Shown here in pieces: positions 56,422 to 64,000 of a stretch of DNA of 64,000 bases. A model generated the notes under the pieces. It was not told the origin of the DNA, did no database searches, and saw only the letters and a program-made list of their open reading frames with translations. The position numbers and the translations under genes were made by a program. Position 1 is the stretch's first letter. Every line of letters starts with the position of its first letter. Source of the DNA: Erodium maritimum (Eukaryota; Streptophyta; Magnoliopsida; Geraniales; Geraniaceae); assembly GCA_963921825.1 (NCBI GenBank), contig OY997593.1:42175111-42239110 (forward strand), given 5' to 3'.

Positions 56422-58161
56422 CTAAAGCCTGCTCAGGTCACTGCCACTCACATACAGCCCGTGAAAACCATACGGCACCCTCTGCGGCAGTTTCACGGCG
56501 GCCACGATGTCCAACCCCGGCGATTTGGCGTCCATAACCAAAAACTTCGACTCCCCTTTCTGTTCGTCGTGCACGTACGTCACCACAAAGCCGTCGTCCT
56601 CGTCCGACGCCGGATTCCCCGGGTCCCTCGCCACGAAGAACGGCTCGCCGCCGTAGCATCCCTCGCCGTACATCCTGGAGGCCACCGTGCTCTCCCGCCT
56701 CCCGTTGCTCGAGACGTCGAGCTTGACCACTCCCGATATCTTCGGCATCGGGTCTCCGACCGCTGCGTAGACGTACCTGTTCTCCTTCCCCTGGTACGCC
56801 GGGTTTATCACCGCGAAATCGAGATTCCTCGTCGACATCGGACTCCTCGACACGATCCCTGTCTTCAGATTAATCCTCACCTTTTCCACGGAGGCGTGGA
56901 CCAGATCCATCCGCTCCATCGTATGCTCCACCGACAGTATGTTCGGCGCCACCAGCACCACCTCGTCGCCGTCGTCCCAGGCGTTGATCGCGTGCATGAT
57001 GTTGAACCCGGGCACTTCGAACCACCGCATCTTGGACTCGTCCTTGGCGTACCTAGGGATGAGTCCGAGTTTAGGCACGTGCGCCGGGTCCGCCCCGACC
57101 GGAGACCCGCCGGAGATCATGTCGATCGGGTTCATTCCTATCTGAATGTCGGCGAAGAGAGCGTATTTCTTGGTGATGGCGAAGTCGTGGAGGAAAGAGG
57201 GTCGGGTCATGGAGAAGATGGGCACGTCGGGTTGCTTCGCGCCATTCGGGTCGAACCGGAAGAAGGTGAGATAAGGGGGCATGGGGCCGTACCGGAAGGC
57301 GAAGACCTCTCCGGTGTCGGGGTCGATTTTAGGGTGAGCCGTCATGCTCATGAACAGTTTCCCGTCGAAATCGTGACGGCCTACTGTCTCAATGTCGCCG
57401 TCAGGGGTCAATCGGACGGAGTAGGGGAGGTCGGACTCGCCGAGCGCGAAGAGGCGGCCACCAAACAAGGCCAAGCTCGTGTTGGCGAGGCCGATTCCAT
57501 TCAGAGGGTTAAATTGGCCAGCTAGCATCCTCGCCGCCGAGAGCGCCCCGCGCGCGGCGGCGGCGGTGAGGCCGTTGAAGCCGGAGAAAACGTTGGGGAG
57601 GATGGCCGTGCCGGCATCGCGCTCAATTTTGTACTTGTAGGTCTGGACGTAGCGGCTGCAGAGGGTGGCTCGGCCGCCGGAAATGCGGATGGCGTGGAGC
57701 ATGCCGTCGCCGTCGAAGAGGTGGTAAGGGCCGTGGGGGAGGAATTGGGGGTTCGGGCCGTTGCGAAAGTAGGCGCCATCGAGGCAGGGCGGCAGGGAGC
57801 CCTCAACGACGTCGCATTCGGTTGGGGGGAGCTCGTCGACCGGAGCGAAGTTGGTTGTGAGGACGTATCTGGGGTCGACGGAGGGCTTCACGGGAGGATC
57901 TATGAAGTTGTTGACGATGCCGTCTATGGCATTGAAAATGGAGGAGGGGAGTGACGAGGACTGAGGGGAGGGTCGTCTCCTTGGCGGTGGGGAGGTGGTG
58001 GGAGGAGAAGAGGACGGTGGGGATTTAGTGGGTTTGGGTTTTTCTTCGATTCTGACAGAGGAGATACGGAGAGGGGGACGGGGGCGAGAAGACGGAGAGT
58101 GGGGGAGAGATCTGGGAGAGGGGAAAGGGGTGGAGAGGAAGGAGGACGATAAGGCATCCAT
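56422..58161 (-). CDS. CCD4: Carotenoid cleavage dioxygenase 4
   Basis: A single intact exon of 579 aa. Residues 1-70 are Ser/Pro-rich with hydroxylated and basic residues, typical of a chloroplast transit peptide; CCD4 proteins reside in plastoglobules. The seven-bladed propeller follows (PVDELPPTECDVVEGSLP, YFRNGPNPQF, YHLFDGDGML). The four iron-binding histidines are H276 (MTAHPK), H325 (SFLHDF), H390 (NIMHAIN) and H567 (YGFHGLY). CCD4 cleaves carotenoids with O2 at the 9,10 (or 7,8) double bond, giving apocarotenoids such as beta-ionone, and lowers carotenoid content in petals and fruit. The sequence fits CCD4 rather than NCED: SSVRIEEKP start, FNAIDGIVNNFIDPP, ISGGSPVGADP. Codon use is GC-rich, unlike the AT-rich flanks. 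A retroelement begins 250 bp upstream of the ATG. Confidence 0.96.
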   Translation of the reverse strand: MDALSSSFLSTPFPSPRSLPHSPSSRPRPPLRISSVRIEEKPKPTKSPPSSSPPTTSPPPRRRPSPQSSSLPSSIFNAIDGIVNNFIDPPVKPSVDPRYVLTTNFAPVDELPPTECDVVEGSLPPCLDGAYFRNGPNPQFLPHGPYHLFDGDGMLHAIRISGGRATLCSRYVQTYKYKIERDAGTAILPNVFSGFNGLTAAAARGALSAARMLAGQFNPLNGIGLANTSLALFGGRLFALGESDLPYSVRLTPDGDIETVGRHDFDGKLFMSMTAHPKIDPDTGEVFAFRYGPMPPYLTFFRFDPNGAKQPDVPIFSMTRPSFLHDFAITKKYALFADIQIGMNPIDMISGGSPVGADPAHVPKLGLIPRYAKDESKMRWFEVPGFNIMHAINAWDDGDEVVLVAPNILSVEHTMERMDLVHASVEKVRINLKTGIVSRSPMSTRNLDFAVINPAYQGKENRYVYAAVGDPMPKISGVVKLDVSSNGRRESTVASRMYGEGCYGGEPFFVARDPGNPASDEDDGFVVTYVHDEQKGESKFLVMDAKSPGLDIVAAVKLPQRVPYGFHGLYVSGSDLSRL

Positions 58162-58206
58162 GGTGATTGCGTGAATGTGGAGCTGAAGAGGAGGAGGAGG
58201 TACAGA

Positions 58207-58214
58207 CTATATAG
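58207..58214 (-). promoter_or_regulatory. TATA box of CCD4
   Basis: CTATATAG reads the same on both strands and lies about 46-54 bp before the ATG. This implies a very short 5' UTR of about 20 nt. Confidence 0.55.
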
Positions 58215-59016
58215 TGGACGCAGCGGTGAGTTAAGCCGGATCACCCAACTGTTCGTTTCTTCGGTGCTGATACTGACACTTCTATATTCCTTTGCTTCCA
58301 CTTTCAAATATCTCCTCCACACGATAAATTTTGTTCCCAAATGGGTGAAGACGTGAAGGTCTTATAATAAAATCACTCTTATACATTCTGTTACAAGATT
58401 ATTAGGCTTTTTTTTTATATAACAAAAGTGTAATATTATTGATATCAAGAGATTAAGTAGATGTGTCCCGACGAATAAATTCTCCGACTACGAGTAAAGG
58501 TTCAGAATAGGTGAACAACGATTCTCTAACTCTTATCGGAACATAACGGACGTAAGCGGTATTTTGATGTCTCATAGGCCATGACAGAAAGCGGAGCGGT
58601 AAAAGTGAAGGGGGGAGGCAGCACATCGTGCAGGGACCCCTCCCAGATCCAGTCCCTGATGCACAACGTACCACTCATCGCTCATAACGGGGCTGTTTCC
58701 CCGCCCTAAACTGTTCCTTCTTAGGGACCCCAGCTGCTAACCATTTCAAAGTGTTCTGCTTGTCTCAGCTCTAGCTCCTCCAGGGACACCATCCTCCTGA
58801 GCTCCTCACTCTACCCGAGCCCTCCTGACCAAATAATCCTGGTGTGGTAGTGGATCCTCCAACACCGGAGGGGAAGATGGCCGAGTCGGTGGCCCACTAG
58901 TCGAGCCCAGATGGCTTGACCGAGGGGCATAAGGGGCCCCTTACCCCAGTGCAAATGACCTTGAAGGCCAAGACCCGGCGGGGCATTGACATGCAGGCGG
59001 ATCGGTTCTCCCCAAT

Positions 59017-59850
59017 CTATAGCGTACACCTTGACTTTATTCTCTCGGTAGTATTCCATTCCTTCAAAATATGGCCGAGCCGACCACAGTTATAACAGAA
59101 ATTGGGGAGCTTCGTATACGTGAGGTCAATATGGATTGGGTCCTGAAATTCCGGGACCCTAAGAACCAACCCTTTCCGTAGCGGCTTTTCAAGGAGGTGC
59201 CAGAAGCGGATTTTGATAGTCCCTCCCCAGCACATCCCCTATTGGTCACATGAGACATTCACGCACATTCCCAATGCGTTGCCAATGGAAATATCTGTCT
59301 CCCTTGTTCGAACTAGGGGTGGCAGCCCTCTAGCATGCACCCATAGTTGCACCCCGGTCCAGAGGGGGCATCTCCCGAGCGCACGGGTCCAAATCTCCTA
59401 ACAGTAGGACCTTTCCATCGAAGCACCAGGGTTCATTACTTTGAACTCATGATCGCAACTCTGCTGACCGGAAGTAGAAGCCGAACAGGCCCGACCCTAA
59501 ATCCTTAATCACCAGGCCCTCTACAGATCTTCCTCATGCGTTTGTGATGATACGCAAAAGCATATCCTTCGTGGAGGTTAGGGGTCCAGAGGCGTCCCAA
59601 CAAACCCCATTGTTGACAATCTAGGGTCGTCGATCATGTCGCCCGAGACGCCGGAACCATGACCTCGACTTCTTCCTCCAAGGAACAGGATGATAATCCA
59701 TCCTACAGACCTTCCAAGAATGATTGGAGGTCTGTCACCCTATCAATCGAGGGTGGAGGAAGCTCAGCCGTAGCCAGGTGTCGCGACCCATCCCGCGTCA
59801 TACCCGGAGGGGTAACGAGGGCAGCAGGAATGGTCGGTACTATGGCCTAA
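59017..59850 (-). pseudogene. LINE ORF1 with DUF4283 and CCHC_4 knuckle, decayed
   Basis: The best-kept piece (59235-59017) reads GGTIKIRFWHLLEKPLRKG ... DPIHIDLTYTKLPNFCYNCGRLGHILKE. This is the end of a DUF4283 domain and a CX2CX4HX4-type knuckle whose last ligand is replaced by Trp. Upstream frames down from 59850 resemble the DUF4283 start but carry several stops and frame changes. Proteins of this type are nucleic-acid-binding ORF1 proteins of plant L1-like elements. Confidence 0.65.
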
Positions 59851-60467
59851 GCAGAGAGGCAACGCCTTAGGCCTAAAGTCGTCACTGCCGTCCTTGGAAG
59901 GTCCTCCATGGGGGCCTTCCCTTTCGGAGGGTCCCTACGCAACAGAGGAAGCGCACTAGAGTTGACACCCGAAGTTGCATCTGTGGGAATACGTACATGG
60001 TCCCAGGTAATCTTAGGAACATGTGCCCTCCCAGAGACGAGACCTACGGGACCCTCAACAGTCGGCAATGCTGAGATAACAGCAGGCGGTGTCGAAACCC
60101 TAGGCTCCCCGCCATCAAGCAGCAATGCCAGAGCGAGGTCATAGCACACAAGACTTTTACTCGCTGGAGACGGCGTAACATTATGGTTCATGGGAACCCT
60201 AATAGGATCGCGGGTTGGCTTGCTAGGGTTTAGGAGAGCCGTAGCGTGGCTTGCAGGGCACGCCGGCCACCTAGGGCTCAAAGAAGACGGAGCGAGGTCG
60301 CGACTTATCACGCAAACTGGTCCGCTAGGGTTTGGAGGAGGAAGAGCAAGAAGTCCCTTACTTGTGGGAGAAGGCACCGGTGGTCGACGCAGAGGTCTCC
60401 CCCATTTCGGTTTTGTGGGAAGAATTGGAGAGGTCGATCCCACCAAGAAGGAGATCTCGTCCAAGTT

Positions 60468-63457
60468 TGTCACGCCCCAAATCTGGTATTGACCGGACCC
60501 GTGATGTGACTTAGTGAAATTAAACAAAACAATTTACAAGTAACGAATATCTGATAAGGATAAAGTAATATAAAACAACGAGAGTTTCAAACCCTGAGTC
60601 TTAAGCTCAATCAAATACAATAACTCAAAAAGAGAGGTACGTCTCTACGAAATACAAATAAACCACGGGCCTCCGCTAGCTCCCAGCTCTGCGTAACCCT
60701 CTAGTCCAAAGTATAACTATCACCTGTAGAAAACACGGTAAGGGGTGAGCTTGACGCTCAGCAGGGAAAGCCCCGAAAACCACCTCAAACAGATTTACCA
60801 GAAAGCTATTCCACAAATTTAAGTCACACCAAAAAGGTTAAAACAACGATGCGACACTTAAGCCAATTTAAAGACAAAATCCCATTTTAACCTAACGTTT
60901 ACCAGTCCAACCATACTAACTTCAGCTCAACACCATTCAATCGACAAAGACACACAACGAAGGGAACAATCCAATTAAGACACCCAATTACGTTTCTAAA
61001 CTAACTTTTTAACGATTAAAAGGAGAAACCGAAAACGAGGACATATAATCCAACTTAAACAACCTTCACTTTACCCGACCACAAACTGTCCCGAGATTCC
61101 ACACCCCAAAGCCCCTTCACAACCGACTTACGGACACCCACAAATACGACACTTTAACTTACACGGAAGCTAGACACATGAATTCACCATCAAACAATCA
61201 AATCGAATCATTCACAGTCACACGCAACGCATAACAAGAAACACCCATAGTCACAAACACCGCAACACTCATTTAATCCAAACATTATCGAAACGCACAA
61301 CTCGTAGCCCATGCACGGTCTCAGGAGCAACCCGCTCGACCCGGCGCAGCCGCACGCAACTTCCCCTTAACACACAGTCAGGAGAGGCGGTCGACCTCAT
61401 CGCGGAACGCATCTCTTCGCGTAACACATTGCGTAACACATTGCGTAACACAGCGTTTTACCAACACATGGAAGGCAGGGAAATCGCCTCTTCGCGCAAC
61501 ACATCGTGGACAGAGCGTTTTACCAACACATGGAAGGCATGGAAATCGCCTCTTCGCGCAACATATCGCGGACACAGCGTTTTACTGAGTGCTAGTCGGA
61601 AGATAGGGAAACCACCTCTTCGCGGAACAAAGCGTTTTACCGACTCACGGTCGGAAGGTAGGGAAACCACCTTTCTCGGGTAACCACAGTACCACAATCA
61701 CAATCACAATCACACTCACAAGTAACCACATCACTACAACCACAATCACGATCACACTCACCCATGGCACACTTGCCCAAAACATAGCAACACATGCTTC
61801 ACCGAATATCACATATCATGCTTCTCAATCTACCAAACATAGCAACACATGCTTTTCAATTTAACCTCGTAACCAACACGCACTTACCATCACTTACCGT
61901 CACCACACTCAACGTGGTCACCCCACCGGCTTAGCCGGTATCCAGTCCCCCAACATCCCCACATTTCAACATATCCGATAACGGAAAGTAACCACTCAAG
62001 TCAAATATGCATTACTAGTTCAACTCTACTCGTTTTCATGTTCGTTATTTATAAACCGTTCAAGTAGCACAGAATACACAAACCAACACATTCAGCAATC
62101 AATCCTATTGGCACGACATCGCCCGATTCTACCAGCACGGCAATTCCCAAGACAGTAATCCCAAAGGTTCACGGTTTAATCGTCTACACTAGTTATCCAC
62201 ATCCTACATGCATACTAGTTCGTTATCCGGTTATTAGGTTTCCCCATATGCCTTTTAGTTCATCCGAAATAAAGCGGGTTCGAAGAAATCCCTACCTCTT
62301 GAAGAACCAACAGCTGCGTCTCCTAGCTGCTGACGTCCTGGCCAACTCTGGTCTTCTCAGGCGAAGTCCACGTCTGGGTTTAGCTCCGGTCTTCTCCGTG
62401 CTCGGGGTAAAAGCCTGGTTTTAACACAAAGGGGACGGTCATCAATCCCGGTCCAGTCCGTAACGGTCCTCTAATTTTATTAAATTATGTCCAATAGTTC
62501 GTTGTCCCAACGTCCTTTAGAAGTCCGATAAGTCCTTTGTATTCATCTGATTTTAAACCAATTTAATTACAATTGGCCTGTCTCGAGTCCGTCTGGCTCA
62601 CGAGTAACGTCGGCTAGAGTTCCGGCTTCGTTCTAGCGACGGACGGCGGCGACGTTGCTCGAGGGTTTGTTCACGTCGGCGAGGATGGTGGCCGGAAGCT
62701 TAGGAAAAGGCGGGGGAGGGTTGTCAGGGCGCTCGGGACGCCGTGGGGAGGTCGCCCGAGCATGAATCGAGCTCCTCCGACCAAAAATGACGCCGTAGGA
62801 GTAGATCTGGAGCTCGGGCTCCGCCGAACTCCTCTCCGGCACAGCTCGGACAAAGCGAGCTCGATCTCGCTCAAAAACCAGAGGGGAAGATATGGGGGAG
62901 GTGAGATGAGGTCGGGAAAACGACTCACCGTCTCTGATTCACGAGTCTGGTACGACGAGGCTCGACGGGGCAAGGGCGGCGGCGTTTCGGTGTGAATCGA
63001 AGAAGAAGAGGAGAAGAGAAGGTGGGTTCTTTGGGTACGAGGGAGTTTCGGGGGTGGAAGGGGAAGTAGAAGAAGGAAGAGGAGGACGGGAAATGGAATT
63101 GTAACTCTGGTGAGGTGCGAGACGTTGGTGGCGAGCGAGACAGAGCTCGGGAGTGAGGTTGAAGACGCCTCGAACTTCGTGCGTGCAAAATGGAGCTAAA
63201 GCGGCACACAGGTGAGTTTTGTTCTCTAGGGTTTGAGGGCGTGGGCTGGGCTCGTTCTAGAGCGCGCGGGCGTTGGGCCTGGTCCGGCTCGGCCCAAAGC
63301 CGAGCTGGTCCAGCCCAATCTCCCCTGTCTCTTTTTATTTTGAATTTCTTTTCTTTTCTTTTCCGTTTCTTTTGCAGTCGATCCAAAAATTTAATTCCTT
63401 CTCCATCCTTCGACGCTCCAAACAAAATTTCAAAACTTAAATTTTCAGGTCTTTACA
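60468..63457 (-). mobile_element. Solo LTR, Tekay-type (2.99 kb, -)
   Basis: It starts TGTCACGCCCCAAATCTGG and ends AGGTCTTTACA, flanked by AAGTT (60463-60467 and 63458-63462). It contains the hairpin at 60746-60760, the acceptor-like complement at 60724-60725 and the donor-like complement at 62294-62295. It splits the ORF1-only LINE-like element. There is no internal region. A GC-rich leader part with non-specific open frames lies at 62600-63300. Confidence 0.9.
61449..61680. repeat. ~60-bp tandem repeat in the 60468 solo LTR
   Basis: About four units with ACAGCGTTTTAC, GGAAGGCAGGGAAATCGCC and TCTTCGCGCAACA. It lies inside the presumed LTR intron. Confidence 0.85.
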
Positions 63458-63747
63458 AAGTTCCTACCCCGGGGAGGAGTATTAGGCGGCGGCGACGGGA
63501 CAGACGAAGTCGCCAACCGAGCCATGAGGGTAGGCTTCGGTTTTCACCGATGACGGCTCTTGACCCCACCACTGGCAGTGGGTTATGGAGTACAAGATAG
63601 AGGAAGGGGAGCAGCTCCGGTGGGAGCAACCGTGATTTCCAGAGGCATGACTGTAGCACAGGACACGACGACGGGGGAAGGAGAGGAGAGCACAATGACG
63701 TTGCGCGACTAAGACTAGGAAAAGCTCTCAAAGTTAAAAGAGAATGT

Positions 63748-64000
63748 GTCACGCCCCAAATCCGGTATTGACCGGACTCGAGACGTGACTTAGTGAAATT
63801 AAATAAAAACAGTTTAAAAGCAAATAATATCTGATAAAGATAGATAAAACAATTTAAAAAAATGTTCAAAGCCCTGATTCCTACGCTCAGTTAAATACAA
63901 CAGTCGAAAACGACAACACGTCTCTAAGAAACATAAAGTAAAGATAAATCCCAGACCCTCGCTAGCCCCATGCTCCGCGATGTCCTCTACTCCAAATCAA
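63748..64000 (-). mobile_element. Tekay-type LTR, cut by the window end
   Basis: It starts TGTCACGCCCCAAATCCGG and continues to the last base. GAATG (63743-63747) just before it is a candidate target duplication that needs the other side. Sequence is close to the LTR at 60468. Confidence 0.85.

Larger units (their letters stand above)
58411..63747 (-). mobile_element. ORF1-only LINE-like element (-), split by a solo LTR
   Basis: The T run at 58411-58419 is the 3' A tail of a minus-strand insert. Reading down from 63747 there is a GC-rich start, then (past the LTR at 60468-63457) a proline-rich region (60467-59847), a decayed DUF4283 domain (about 59250-59600) and a CCHC knuckle (TKLPNFCYNCGRLGHILKEW, 59063-59122). 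After that comes sequence shared with the element at 35429, then the tail. No endonuclease or RT is visible. It is a second ORF1 type, distinct from the RRM type at 8-1330. The frame is broken in several places. The 5' end may extend past the LTR at 63748. Confidence 0.72.

Noticed and set aside
56461-57525. 354-codon plus-strand open frame opposite CCD4
   Set aside because: It is the antisense shadow of a GC-rich coding exon: His/Arg/Val-rich with no known fold.

Overview
The window looks like flowering-plant nuclear DNA, most likely from a eudicot. It has spliced genes with GT/AG introns, an EFR/Xa21-type receptor kinase, an RPS2-type NLR, a plastid carotenoid cleavage dioxygenase, and plant transposon families (Tekay-type chromoviruses with 2.6-3.3 kb LTRs, L1-like LINEs, PIF/Harbinger, CACTA, MULE-type MITEs). 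I cannot name the species. It is a repeat-rich region with only two genes that look intact: a three-exon BAHD acyltransferase (31964-33674, +) and an intronless CCD4 (56422-58161, -). Two immune-receptor genes are decayed: a receptor kinase (about 8290-10435, -) and a CC-NBS-LRR (45681-48153, +).

Layout. 1-6793: L1-like LINE (+) with RRM-type ORF1 and endonuclease/RT ORF2, its 5' end outside the window. 6907-7917 and 8737-9657: two long-TIR MITEs with 9-bp target duplications, the second inside the receptor-kinase intron. 10436-30650: one old Ty3/gypsy element (+) that landed in the receptor kinase and was later hit by two solo LTRs (10685-13733 and 15278-29896, both -). The second solo LTR is split by a young, whole-looking Tekay element (17758-29105, +). 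30650-31500: LINE 5' piece (-). 31964-33674: BAHD gene. 33746-36690: two LINE-like pieces without reverse transcriptase. 36792-45531: three PIF/Harbinger elements, the last containing a CACTA element (42020-44150), which contains a MITE (43033-43517). 45681-48153: NLR remnant, cut off by LTR sequence. 48154-55212: LTR fragments in both orientations with a nested solo LTR (48983-51947). 56422-58161: CCD4. 58411-63747: another ORF1-only LINE-like element (-), split by a solo LTR (60468-63457). 63748-64000: start of one more LTR.

The most interesting pattern is shared by the Tekay-type LTRs. Each copy has a strictly conserved 5' splice-like site (AG|GTAGGGA), about 1-1.6 kb of sequence, a TGAGC-GNRA-GCTCA-like hairpin, and then, in all but one copy, a pyrimidine-rich 3' splice-like site about 250-345 bp before the LTR end. 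This suggests an intron inside the LTR leader. In four of the copies the presumed intron carries its own tandem repeat array, and in the young copy those repeats are hairpins with compensatory base changes. I infer a two-RNA strategy (spliced mRNA, unspliced genome), which RNA data could test.

The two intact genes are unrelated in pathway (acyl transfer; carotenoid cleavage). What they share is compression between mobile elements, within a few hundred bases upstream of each and tens of bases downstream of the BAHD gene.
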